From assembly GCA_963772065.1 (NCBI GenBank), contig CAVYVZ010000008.1:186001-250000 (forward strand): DNA of 64,000 bases. Reading direction: 5' to 3'. The position numbers and the translations under genes are program-made. Source of the DNA: CAVYVZ01 sp963772065 (GTDB lineage Bacteria > Acidobacteriota > Vicinamibacteria > Vicinamibacterales > UBA2999). Under the pieces are notes generated by a model, which was not told the DNA's origin, did not search any database, and saw only the letters and a program-made list of their open reading frames with translations. Shown here in pieces: positions 53,141 through 62,002 of the stretch; position 1 is the stretch's first letter; each line of letters starts with the position of its first letter.

Positions 53141-53283
53141 GTTCCTCGTTCCGGGTTCCCGGTTCGCGGATGGCTTAAGGCTTAGGGCTTAAGCCGTCGG
53201 GCCTTGGCGGCTTAGGTCGTCACGGCCCTGAGCCTTGAGCCTTAAGCCGTGAGCCGTGACCCTTCGAACCAGGAACGAGGAAC
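53141..53283. repeat. nested inverted tandem-repeat hairpin
   Basis: Outer arms: GTTCCTCGTTCCGGGTTCC (from 53141) and its inverse CGAACCAGGAACGAGGAAC (53265-53283). Inner arms: GGCTTAAGGCTTAGGGCTT (from 53172) and inverse units ending CCTTGAGCCTTAAGCC (about 53228-53256). Each arm is itself a degenerate tandem repeat of 7-9 bp. One pair of unit types is nested inside another, so a two-level hairpin of about 140 nt is possible between the lipoprotein and pgsA genes. Confidence 0.88.
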
Positions 53284-53292
53284 TGACCATGA

Positions 53293-54639
53293 TCAACGCG
53301 CGTTGCGCGCGAGAGCGGCCACGCGCTCGACGACATCGATCGCCTCGGCGCCCGACACCGGCCGAGTGACGGCGAAGCGCTCGCCCTCATCCAGCGCCAT
53401 CACACCGGAGGCAACCGCCACCGACACGGCCGGATAGCTCAGATGGCCCGGCGCCATGTCGGCGATCTTCGGACGAGCGGTCGTCCACGCGTCGCGCCGT
53501 TCGGCGTCGGCGGCAATCAGAACCAGGCGGCTAACCGCCGCAGCCAGATCCCCGCGACGGACGCGGCTCCGAGGCTGGAAGGTGTGGTTGGGAAATGGAT
53601 CGAGGACGCCCGCGCGCGCGACCTGGGCGATCCATGGCGCGGCCCAGTGGCCGCGGGCGTCCGTGACGACGACCTGTCGATCCTGCGCGCGCTGCAGCAG
53701 CGGCTCCAGCCGGATGCCGATGAGCGCCGCCAGATCTCCACGCGTGATCTCCGGCGATTCGGGGATGGCGTGAAAGTCGGGTGGCAGCTTCGCGAGACGG
53801 CCCTTTTCAACCGCCGCCGCGATTCGATTCGAGAGCGCCTCGCTCGGCTCGATTTCCGCGGCCTCGCGGTACATCGATTCCGCGCCGACGAAATCGAGAC
53901 GCTGCTCGAGAATCTCGCCGATGTGGACGAGCGACACGGCGTCGGAAGCGTCGAGCTCCACGGCCCTGCGGAGCTCGGCCAGCGCCGCCTGTGAGTCGCC
54001 ACGGCGCCGCTCCACGACGCCCAGCTCGCGATGCAGCAACGGACTGTCGGGCGAGGCCTCGAGCGCTCGCCGGTACGCCGCGCGCGCATCGTCGAATCGC
54101 CCGGCCTTGGCAGCCGCGCGCGCGCCCTCGATGGCTTCCTGGGCGTCCCTGAAGCGCAGCACGTCGATGCGCCGTCTGACGTCCACGAGTGAGCCGTCCG
54201 CCGCAAGGGCCGCCTCGAAGGCTGCCACCGCTTCGTCCTCGCGCTTCAAGCCGAGAAGCGCGTGGCCGCGGCCGACGAGCGCCGGGGCGTACCGCGGCTC
54301 TGCGGCGAGCGCCGTGGTGAAGTCGGCAAGCGCGGCGTCGTAGGCGCGCCGGGCGAGATCCACGTAGCCGGAGCCGGCTCGTGCCGGGTAGAGGGATGGC
54401 GAGCGCTCAGCCGCGGTCGTGAACGCTCGGTCCGCGTTGCGGAGATCGCCCGCCTGCAGAAAGCGCCAGCCTGCGTCGACCCGATACGCCTCGGGCGTGG
54501 CTTTGAGGTTCTCAGGCACGACCGGGTAGACGAATTCAGGATGACGCAGCGTGTCCGGGAGCGGCGGCGGCACGCGTGCTGCGCACCCCGCTAGCGCGTA
54601 AGGAAAAAGGAAAAAGGCAAAAGGCAAAACCCTCCTCAT
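53293..54639 (-). CDS. TPR and SLH-domain lipoprotein
   Basis: A 448-residue envelope protein. The signal peptide ends in the lipobox A-L-A-G-C (Cys18-19), so it is a lipoprotein. Residues about 50-280 are tetratricopeptide repeats (YPARAGSGYVDLARRAYDAALADFTTAL; APALVGRGHALLGLKREDEAVAAFEAAL; and more). The rest resembles S-layer-homology repeats (GHWAAPWIAQVARAGVLDPFPNHTFQPRSRVRRGDLAAAVSRLV; HLSYPAVSVAVASGVMALDEGERFAVTRPVSGAEAIDVV). The hydrophobic core of the signal peptide is encoded by TTTTGCC/TTTTTCC heptamers, a tandem repeat within the coding region. It overlaps the hflX stop in ATGA. The likely role is anchoring or organising the outer envelope. Confidence 0.85.
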   Translation of the reverse strand: MRRVLPFAFFLFPYALAGCAARVPPPLPDTLRHPEFVYPVVPENLKATPEAYRVDAGWRFLQAGDLRNADRAFTTAAERSPSLYPARAGSGYVDLARRAYDAALADFTTALAAEPRYAPALVGRGHALLGLKREDEAVAAFEAALAADGSLVDVRRRIDVLRFRDAQEAIEGARAAAKAGRFDDARAAYRRALEASPDSPLLHRELGVVERRRGDSQAALAELRRAVELDASDAVSLVHIGEILEQRLDFVGAESMYREAAEIEPSEALSNRIAAAVEKGRLAKLPPDFHAIPESPEITRGDLAALIGIRLEPLLQRAQDRQVVVTDARGHWAAPWIAQVARAGVLDPFPNHTFQPRSRVRRGDLAAAVSRLVLIAADAERRDAWTTARPKIADMAPGHLSYPAVSVAVASGVMALDEGERFAVTRPVSGAEAIDVVERVAALARNAR

Positions 54640-55922
54640 GCCTTCCCCTCCGCAGCAGCCGTCGTGAGCCGCTCGATGAATCTGCGCGGCACGTCGGCTT
54701 CGATGACAACCCGCCCGTTCGTCGCAACGTGGCTGATGACCCGCGCCACGCGGTAGAGTCGCGCGATCTGCTGCCGATCGAATTCCTTCTCGCTATCGAA
54801 GGCGATCGTCACGCGCCGCGTGTCGAGCGCCAGCCGCGACGCGAGCACCTGCAGCAGGTCGTCGATGCCCGCCCCGCCCCGCGCGGAGATGAGGACGGCG
54901 GCGGGATCCGCCGCCTGAATTCTCCGCCGCTCCTCGGGATCGATGCGATCGATCTTGTTGTAGATCTCCACCATCGGCACGTCCTGCGCGCCGACCTCTT
55001 CGAGCACCCGGCGGACCGCCGCGATGTGACGCTCGCGATCGTCGCTCGCGGCATCGATCACGTGCAGCACGAGGTCGGCCTCGGCAACCTCTTCGAGCGT
55101 GGCGCGGAATGCCGCGACCAGCGCGTGCGGCAGGCGGTCGATGAATCCAACGGTATCGGACACGAGCAGCTCGCGATTGTCCGGCAGCCGCACCTGCCGC
55201 ACGAGCGGGTCGAGCGTAACGAACAACGCATCGGATGCCGGCGCGTCTGCCGCCGTGAGCCGATTGAACAACGTCGTCTTGCCGGCGTTCGTGTAGCCGA
55301 CGAGCGCCACCGTGGGCACCGACTGCTTCTGCCGGCGCTCGCGGAGCTGCGCGCGCCGCTGCCGGACGTGGTCGATCTCGCGCTGGATCGCCTGGATGCG
55401 CACGCGGATGCGCCGCCGGTCGGTTTCCAGCTTCGTTTCACCAGGACCGCGCGTCCCGATACCACCGCCGAGGCGCGACAGCATGACGCCCGCGCCCACC
55501 AGGCGCGGCAGCAAGTACTTGAGCTGCGCGAGCTCCACCTGCCACTTGCCTTCGCGCGTGCGAGCGCGCCGCGCGAAGATATCGAGAATCAGCTGCGTTC
55601 GATCGATCACCTTCCGCTCCAGCTTTTCTTCCAGCTGGCGGAGCTGTGCAGGACTGAGCTCGTTGTCGAAAATCACCACCGCCACGTCGGCCTCCGCGCA
55701 CGCGGCCGCGAGCGAGGCCACCTTGCCGCTTCCGATGAACGTCGCGGGATCCGGTTTCGGGCGCTCCTGCAGCATGCGCACCACGACGTCGGCGCCGGCA
55801 GCGTCAGCAAGGCCGGCCAGTTCGTCCAGTGAGCGGTCGGCATCGATGCGGCGTGCGCTGGTGGTAACGAGCCCGACGAGGGCAGCTCTCTCCGAAGCGG
55901 AGGACGGACGGCGATCGGCCAT
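54636..55922 (-). CDS. hflX: GTPase HflX
   Basis: A ribosome-associated GTPase that splits or rescues stalled ribosomes under stress. This 428-residue protein has the HflX N-terminal domain with PATFIGSGKV and VVIFDNELSPAQLRQLEEKL, then the helical GIGTRGPGETKLETDRRRIR. The G domain has ALVGYTNAGKTTLFNRL, DTVGFIDRLPH and NKIDRID. The C-terminal region is specific to the family. The start is ATG 55922. The stop overlaps the next lipoprotein start in ATGA. It is divergent from the antiporter gene with a 53-bp gap. Confidence 0.96.
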   Translation of the reverse strand: MADRRPSSASERAALVGLVTTSARRIDADRSLDELAGLADAAGADVVVRMLQERPKPDPATFIGSGKVASLAAACAEADVAVVIFDNELSPAQLRQLEEKLERKVIDRTQLILDIFARRARTREGKWQVELAQLKYLLPRLVGAGVMLSRLGGGIGTRGPGETKLETDRRRIRVRIQAIQREIDHVRQRRAQLRERRQKQSVPTVALVGYTNAGKTTLFNRLTAADAPASDALFVTLDPLVRQVRLPDNRELLVSDTVGFIDRLPHALVAAFRATLEEVAEADLVLHVIDAASDDRERHIAAVRRVLEEVGAQDVPMVEIYNKIDRIDPEERRRIQAADPAAVLISARGGAGIDDLLQVLASRLALDTRRVTIAFDSEKEFDRQQIARLYRVARVISHVATNGRVVIEADVPRRFIERLTTAAAEGKA

Positions 55923-55975
55923 AGCCGCGGGACAGGAATCGCAGAAATCTTAACGTACAATTCCGTGTTCCCCGG

Positions 55976-57199
55976 ATGACTCACCTCCTGCAGCTCCTGC
56001 TGCTGCTCATCCTGATCATCGCGTCGGCGAAGCTGGCCGGCGCCCTCGCAAACAGGTTCGGCCAGCCGGCGGTTTTCGGCGAGATCCTCGCCGGGCTCCT
56101 TCTCGGTCCCACGCTCCTGAACGTGCTCGGCTGGCCGATATTCCATGCCGATTTCCTTCCATTCGTCCGCGACCTCGCCGAGCTCGGCGTGCTGCTGCTC
56201 ATGTTCGTGGCCGGGCTCGAGACCGATCTCGACGAAATGCGGCGAGTCGGCAGGGTCGCGTTCTGGACCGCGTTCGGCGGCGTGATCTGCCCGATGGCCG
56301 GCGGCGCGGCCGTGGCAATGGCCTTCGGCCTTCCACTCTTCTGGGAAGGGCTCTTCATCGGCACGATCCTGACGGCCACCAGCGTCAGCATCTCCGCGCA
56401 GACGCTGATCGAGCTCGGCGCCCTGCGGTCGCGCGAGGGCTCCACGATTCTCGGCGCCGCGGTCATCGACGATGTGATGGGGATCATCGTGCTGTCGCTG
56501 GTGACCGCGTTCGCGAGGGCCACGGACACCGGCATCGATGCGATTCAGATCGCCAGCGTCGCCGGCCGGATCGCGCTCTTCTTCGCGGCCGGTGTGTTCG
56601 TCGGCCGCTGGATTACACCCTTCCTGCGGTGGGCGACGCAGCTCCAGGTCAGCCAGGGGTTGCTGGCGGCAACGTTGGTGGTGGCGTTCGTCTATGCCTG
56701 GGCGGCCGAGTTCGTCGGCGCCGTCGCCGCCATCACCGGGTCGTACATGGCGGGCGTGCTCATCGCGCAGACGCCGTTCAAGAAGAAGGTGGACGAAGGC
56801 ATCCACCCGTTGACCTACTCGATGTTCGTGCCGATCTTCTTCATCAGCATCGGCCTGCAGGCGAATGGACGGGAGCTTGGTGACCGCGCCGCCTTCACCG
56901 TCCTCCTCGTCCTCGTCGCCATCGTCGCAAAGGCGGTTGGCTGCGGCGTCGCCGCCGCGCTGGCGGGCTTCTCGCGCCAGGAATCGATTCGCGTCGGCGC
57001 CGGGATGATCTCGCGAGGCGAGGTGGGGCTCATCGTCGCCGGTTACGGCCTCGCCAACGGGCTGATCAGCCGCGAAGTCTTCTCGGCCTCGGTGATCATG
57101 GTGCTCGTCACGACGATGGTCACGCCGCCGCTGCTGCGGCTCACGTTCCCACGCCCGCCGAGGCGCGTGGCAGAGGTCGCGGTTGATCAGACCGGGTAG
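55976..57199 (+). CDS. CPA2-type cation:proton antiporter
   Basis: A 407-residue membrane antiporter of about 12 helices, exchanging Na+ or K+ for H+. It begins with a hydrophobic run of leucines (LLQLLLLLILIIASAKLAGAL) and shows FGQPAVFGEILAGLLLGPTLL. The ion-binding motif is near ATSVSISAQTLIELGALRSREGSTILGAAVIDDVMGIIVLSL (adjacent aspartates). MISRGEVGLIVAGYG is in the C-terminal half. There is no RCK/TrkA-N regulatory domain, so it is the short form. The next gene starts before its stop. Confidence 0.93.
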   Translation: MTHLLQLLLLLILIIASAKLAGALANRFGQPAVFGEILAGLLLGPTLLNVLGWPIFHADFLPFVRDLAELGVLLLMFVAGLETDLDEMRRVGRVAFWTAFGGVICPMAGGAAVAMAFGLPLFWEGLFIGTILTATSVSISAQTLIELGALRSREGSTILGAAVIDDVMGIIVLSLVTAFARATDTGIDAIQIASVAGRIALFFAAGVFVGRWITPFLRWATQLQVSQGLLAATLVVAFVYAWAAEFVGAVAAITGSYMAGVLIAQTPFKKKVDEGIHPLTYSMFVPIFFISIGLQANGRELGDRAAFTVLLVLVAIVAKAVGCGVAAALAGFSRQESIRVGAGMISRGEVGLIVAGYGLANGLISREVFSASVIMVLVTTMVTPPLLRLTFPRPPRRVAEVAVDQTG

Positions 57200-58502
57200 C
57201 GCGGCGGCGGCGCTACTCGTCGCTTTCTGCGTGGCCTACGGCGTCGACGCCGGCCATGGGTTCATCAAGGACGACTTCCGCTGGATTCGCGAGACGCGAG
57301 TCGAGTCGCCTGCCGATCTCGCGCGCCTGTTCGAGCGAACCGACGGCTTCTATCGTCCGCTCGTCTCGCTGACGTTCGCGCTGAATTCCGCAACCGCCGG
57401 TCTGTCACCACGGGCATACGGTCTCACCAATCTCTCGATGGTCATCGCGAGCGCCGCGCTCGTCTGGCTGCTTGCCCGCAGGCTCGGCCTGGCGGCCGGG
57501 CCGGCGCTCGTCGCAGCCGGAGCCTGGGCCTTCAATTTCCACGGCATCAACATGTCGATCCTGTGGATCAGCGGCCGCACCGCTCTGATGGTGACGTTCT
57601 TTGCGCTGCTGGCCGGCATCGGCTGCGCCAGCGGCCGTATCTGGCTGGCCGCACTCGGTTGCCTGCTCGCGATGCTCTCCAAGGAAGAAGCCGTGCTGCT
57701 GCCGGTCGTGCTCGCGCTCTGGCTCCTCTATGACACTCCGGGACTGCCGACGAAGCGCGCTCTGATGAGCATTCGCCGGGGGTGGCCGTGCTTCGTCGCT
57801 GTCGCGGTGTATCTGGTGCTGCGGCTGCGAACCGACGCGTTCTGGCCCGCCGACGCACCGTCGTACTATCGGCTCACGTTCTCACCCCAGATCGTGGCCG
57901 CCAACGTGCTCCAGTACATCGACAGGGCCATCACCTGGCCGGCCTTCGTGGCGCTGGTCACGTTCGGCGCTTCGTCGGGCCGCGCGCGATTCGATCCGGC
58001 CGAGACGCGAGTCGTGGTCTTCGGAGCCATATGGCTGGCCGGACTGTTTGCCATCACGGTCTTCGTGCCCGCGCGGTCGAGCCTCTATGCCGTCCTACCG
58101 TCGGTAGGGGCGGCGCTTGCCGCGGGCGCCGTCGCGTCAGCAGCGCTGCGCGCGGCCCCGCAGCGCACAACGGCTGCCCTCGCCGTCCTCACGCTCGTGC
58201 CGCTGTTGCTGCTGCCGATCTACTGGCGGCGCAACGAACGATGGGTCCGCCTCGCCGACCTCTCGACCCACGTCGTCGCCAACGTGCGATCGGTGGCCGA
58301 GCGGCAGCCTGGCCGCCCGATCGTGATAGTCGACAACCCTTCGGACCGATTCAACATGGAGGCCGCGTTCGGGAGCCTGTGGTCCGATGCCGCGGCCCTT
58401 CTCCTCCCTCCAGGCACGATGGCGACCGTCACGCCTCATGCGCCGGCTCCCGCGGATGCAATTGTGCTGCGCCTCGACCAGGAGCGCCTGGTTCGGCCCT
58501 GA
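57183..58502 (+). CDS. polytopic membrane protein, possible GT-C glycosyltransferase
   Basis: A 439-residue protein with about nine or ten membrane segments, starting at TTG 57183 inside the end of the antiporter gene. An early loop contains GFIKDDFRWIRETR, an Asp-Asp pair placed as in GT-C enzymes, and FYRPLVSLTFALNSATAGLSPRAYGLTN, a segment seen in oligosaccharyl- and mannosyl-transferase-like membrane proteins. The C-terminal 100 residues are soluble (PGRPIVIVDNPSDRFNMEAAFGSLW). The function and substrate are not known. Confidence 0.7.
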   Translation: MIRPGSAAAALLVAFCVAYGVDAGHGFIKDDFRWIRETRVESPADLARLFERTDGFYRPLVSLTFALNSATAGLSPRAYGLTNLSMVIASAALVWLLARRLGLAAGPALVAAGAWAFNFHGINMSILWISGRTALMVTFFALLAGIGCASGRIWLAALGCLLAMLSKEEAVLLPVVLALWLLYDTPGLPTKRALMSIRRGWPCFVAVAVYLVLRLRTDAFWPADAPSYYRLTFSPQIVAANVLQYIDRAITWPAFVALVTFGASSGRARFDPAETRVVVFGAIWLAGLFAITVFVPARSSLYAVLPSVGAALAAGAVASAALRAAPQRTTAALAVLTLVPLLLLPIYWRRNERWVRLADLSTHVVANVRSVAERQPGRPIVIVDNPSDRFNMEAAFGSLWSDAAALLLPPGTMATVTPHAPAPADAIVLRLDQERLVRP

Positions 58503-59717
58503 TCAAGCCTCCTCGACGGCCGGTGCCTTGGTGGTGGGTCCGCGCTCGACCATCAGCCGGCGCACCGCCACCGCAAGGACGAGCAGGAGCGCAACCCCGC
58601 TCATGAACACGGCGCGGAGGCTGCGCGCGGCCACGAAGCCGCTCGCGATCGGACTGATGGCGAGGCCCGCAAGAGACGCGCTCGTCAGAAGGCTGAAGCC
58701 GGTCGTGTGCACCGACCGCGGGATCACGGTCCCCGCGGCCGTGTAGGCCGCCGTCGACCCTGCGCCGATGCAGATGCCGCAGAGCGTCATCGCGGCTATC
58801 AGCGCTGCCAGCGGAGGCCGGTCGATCACGGCGAAGACGCTGAGCGCGGCGCCGGCAAGGAGCGACGCGACGGCGATGATCGCGCGGGCGGACATCCGCT
58901 TCAGCAGCGCCACGGCCACGTGGTTGCCGGCTGCCCCCGCGAAGGCGAGAACGGAGAACAGCACACCGGAAACGACGGACACCTGCTCGGCCGCAAAGCG
59001 CTGCTCGACATAGAGCGGCAGCACGGGTCCGAAGCTGCGGTCGACGAACTGCAGCCCGAATATCACGACCATCAGCACGATGAAGTTCTCCAGCGAGAGG
59101 ATCGTGCCGAATTTGATTCGCCCGCTGCCGTCATCGCGCGCGCGAGGCTCGATCGGTCCCTCGTCGTACAAGAAGAGGACCACGAGGAACGCGAGGCCGT
59201 AGACGGCCGCCGCGACGAAGAACGCATTGCGCAAACCCACCAGCGGCGCGAGCACGCCGCCGATCACCGGGCCGAGCGCCGGCCCCAGCCGATGAGCGGT
59301 CTGCACGGTGCCAATCGCCTGGGCCATGTGCTCGGGCGGCGCGGAACGCGCCGCCATCGAAAGCGTGAGTGCGCCGTACCCTGAAAAGAAGCCGAGCGCC
59401 GCCCGCAGCGCGAAAAGGTGCCAGGGGTGCTGCACGTACGCCATCGCGGACATCACCACCACGAAGCTGAGGAGCGCACGCTCGACCATCAGCTTCTGGC
59501 CGAATCGATCGGCGACGCGGCCCCAGAACGGAGCGCACAGCGCCGTCAGACCGGGCGTGACGCCGAGCGACAGCCCCGTCCACAGCGCCACCTCGCCGTC
59601 GTCCTGCACGCCAAGCTGCCGGATGTAGAGGGGAAGGAACGGCATCACCAGCGTAAAGCCGGTGAATCCGACGAAACTCGCAGCCGTGACGGCGAACTGG
59701 TTACGCCGCCAGCCCAC
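58503..59717 (-). CDS. MFS transporter
   Basis: A 404-residue major-facilitator protein with 12 predicted helices, likely a drug or solute exporter. The cytoplasmic loop motif after helix 2 reads PFWGRVADRFGQKLMVERAL (motif A G-x-x-x-D-R), and motif C-like HRLGPALGPVIGGVL follows in helix 5. The start is GTG 59717, adjoining the glpX stop with no gap. The stop TGA abuts the stop of the convergent gene at 58502. The substrate cannot be deduced. Confidence 0.92.
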   Translation of the reverse strand: MGWRRNQFAVTAASFVGFTGFTLVMPFLPLYIRQLGVQDDGEVALWTGLSLGVTPGLTALCAPFWGRVADRFGQKLMVERALLSFVVVMSAMAYVQHPWHLFALRAALGFFSGYGALTLSMAARSAPPEHMAQAIGTVQTAHRLGPALGPVIGGVLAPLVGLRNAFFVAAAVYGLAFLVVLFLYDEGPIEPRARDDGSGRIKFGTILSLENFIVLMVVIFGLQFVDRSFGPVLPLYVEQRFAAEQVSVVSGVLFSVLAFAGAAGNHVAVALLKRMSARAIIAVASLLAGAALSVFAVIDRPPLAALIAAMTLCGICIGAGSTAAYTAAGTVIPRSVHTTGFSLLTSASLAGLAISPIASGFVAARSLRAVFMSGVALLLVLAVAVRRLMVERGPTTKAPAVEEA

Positions 59718-60738
59718 TTAGAAGCGAATCCTCACATCGTCGCTTGTTTTCACGTGAATCGAGTCGATGAAGCGCACCTGGTGGTACGGGTGCGTCTGCA
59801 TCACGAGCGATGTGGTGCGCGTGCCGTTGCTGAAGAACCTGTACGCCCTTCATCAGCGTGCCATCCGTCACGCCGGTCGCGGCAAAGACGATCCGATTGC
59901 CCGACGCGAGGTCCTTGGAGCGGTAAATCTTCTTGACGTCGGAAATCCCCATCATCCGGCACCGCTCCTCGTGCTCCGGCTTGCTGACGACGAGGCGCGC
60001 GTAGATCTCTCCGTTGAGACAGCGCATGGCGGCCGCGGTGAGCACGCCTTCCGGCGCGCCGCCGATCCCCATGACCGCGTGCACGCCGCTGCCGAGGATG
60101 GCGGCGCTGATGCCGGCCGAGAGGTCGCCGTCGCCAATCAGACGAATGCGCGCGCCGGTGGCGCGGATGTCGGCGATGAGCTGCTCGTGCCGCGGACGAT
60201 CGAGCACGATGACGACCAGGTCTTCGACCTTGCGCCCGATGGACTGCGCGATGGCGCGAAGGTTGAACTTCACGGGCGCATCGAGATCGACGACGTCCCT
60301 GGAATCCGGGCCGACGACGAGCTTCTCCATGTAGAGGTCGGGCGCGTGCAGCAGCCCTCCTTGTTCTGACGCGGCGAGCACGGCGAGGGCGTTCGGCGCG
60401 CCCGTCGCGCAGAGGTTGGTGCCTTCGAGCGGATCGACGGCAATATCGATCGCCGGAAATTCCTCGCCGTCGCCCTTCTCGTTGTGGGCGAGCCCGACCT
60501 TCTCGCCGATGTAGAGCATCGGCGCCTCGTCGCGCTCGCCTTCCCCGATGACGATGGTGCCATCGATCGGGACGCTGTCCATTTCGCGGCGCATCGTTTC
60601 GACCGCCACTTGATCGGACTTGTGGCCGTCGCCCTGCCCCATCGTGTGAGCGCAGGCGATCGCCGCCTGCTCCACGACGCGCAGGAAATCCAACGACAGG
60701 TCGGTGCCCTGTTCGTTTCCGTTCGCTGGTTTGCCCAT
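59718..60738 (-). CDS. glpX: class II fructose-1,6-bisphosphatase, frameshifted near its 3' end
   Basis: A gluconeogenic phosphatase of about 339 residues. Visible motifs: VEQAAIACAHTMGQGDGHKSDQVAVETMR, GTIVIGEGERDEAPMLYIGE, the metal-binding IDIAVDPLEGTN, VVIVLDRPRHEQLI, and GIGGAPEGVLTAAAMRCL. Near the C-terminus the frame changes by one base at 59841-59844 (GTAC). Before it the frame reads DGTLMKGV. After it the other frame reads RFFSNGTRTTSLVMQTH and continues to a TAA at 59720-59718, as in other GlpX proteins. The ATG 60738 overlaps the upstream stop (TGATG). Confidence 0.92.
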
Positions 60739-61970
60739 CAGGCCTTCGCAGTGCTGCCGGCTACCGCGCCGCCGGTCCAGGCCGGCAGCTCGCAGCGCGT
60801 GGGGCGATCCTGACGGTAGCCGAGCACGTAGTCGGCTTGCATCAGTTTGTGGATCTCGCGTGTGCCTTCGTAGATGACCGCGCCTTTGCAGTTTCGGTAA
60901 AAACGTCCCACAGGATACTCGTCGGAGTAACCGTTGGCGCCGTGGATCTGCACGGCGTCGCTGGCGGCCCGCTCGGATGCGACGGTGGAGAACCACTTGG
61001 CCAGCCCGGTCTCGCGCGTGTTGCGCTTGCCCTCGTTCTTCAGCCAGCCGGCGCGGAGCCAGAGCAGGCGCGACGCCTGATAGTCGGACTCCATCCCGGC
61101 GATCATCTCCTTCACGAGCTGGTGCTGCCCGATCTCGACGCCGAACGTCTTGCGCTCCCTCGCGTACGCCGCGCTCGCATCGCGGCACGCACGGATCAGC
61201 CCCGTTGCACCAGCTGCAACCGTGTAGCGGCCCTGGTCGAGCGCGAACATCGCGATCTTGAAGCCCTCGCCTTCGCGCCCCACGAGGTTCTCCGCCGGAA
61301 CCTCGACCTCCTCCATTTTGAAGAAGCCCGTGTTGCCGGCGAGGATGCCCCACTTCTCCTTGAGCGTGCCGCTCGAGAAACCCTTGAAGCCGCGCTCGAT
61401 GATGAAGGCGCTGATCCCGGACGTATCGCGATTCCTCTTCTTCTCCATGTCCGTCCACGCGAACACGAGGAAGTTGTCGGCGACGTCCGCCAGCGAGATC
61501 CACATCTTCTCGCCGGTCATGTAATACCGGTCTCCCTTCCGGATCGCGACCGTCTGGATCCCGCGTGCGTCGCTGCCGGCGGAAGGCTCCGTCAACCCGT
61601 AGGTGGCAATCTTCCGGCCCTGCGCCTGCGGCGTGAGATACCGCTTCTTCTGATCGTCGGTCCCCCACGAGAGGAGCGTCAGGCAATTGAGCCCGGCGTG
61701 CACCGACATGATGACGCGGAGCGAGGTATCGACGTACTCGAGCTCCTCGCACGCAAGGCCGAGGCAGATGTAGTCCATCCCGGCGCCGCCGTACTCCGGC
61801 GGCACCGAGATCCCGAGCAGGCCCAGCGACGCCATCTGCGGCAGGGTGTTGCGATCGAACCGGTGGGCGCGATCCAGCTCCCGGATTCGCGGGGCCATCT
61901 CGCGCGCGCCCCATTCGCGCACCGACTGCTCGAGCAGCCGCTGTTCCTCGTTCAAATCCAAATTGATCAT
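60738..61970 (-). CDS. acyl-CoA dehydrogenase
   Basis: A 410-residue flavoprotein catalysing alpha,beta-dehydrogenation of acyl-CoA in beta-oxidation or amino-acid catabolism. It shows ISVPPEYGGAGMDYICLGL, the FAD/substrate loops TYGLTEPSAGSDARGIQTVA and YYMTGEKMWISLADVA, ERKTFGVEIGQHQLVKEM, and VQIHGANGYSDEYPVGRFYRNCKGAVIYEGTREIHKLM, with the catalytic Glu in YEGT. The ATG 61970 begins M-I-N-L-D-L-N-E-E-Q. The frame is open for another 75 codons upstream through the tandem repeat, but that part has no homology and is not used. Confidence 0.96.
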   Translation of the reverse strand: MINLDLNEEQRLLEQSVREWGAREMAPRIRELDRAHRFDRNTLPQMASLGLLGISVPPEYGGAGMDYICLGLACEELEYVDTSLRVIMSVHAGLNCLTLLSWGTDDQKKRYLTPQAQGRKIATYGLTEPSAGSDARGIQTVAIRKGDRYYMTGEKMWISLADVADNFLVFAWTDMEKKRNRDTSGISAFIIERGFKGFSSGTLKEKWGILAGNTGFFKMEEVEVPAENLVGREGEGFKIAMFALDQGRYTVAAGATGLIRACRDASAAYARERKTFGVEIGQHQLVKEMIAGMESDYQASRLLWLRAGWLKNEGKRNTRETGLAKWFSTVASERAASDAVQIHGANGYSDEYPVGRFYRNCKGAVIYEGTREIHKLMQADYVLGYRQDRPTRCELPAWTGGAVAGSTAKA

Positions 61971-62002
61971 GAAAGCCTCTTCGTCACGGAATGCTAGCAC
62001 TC

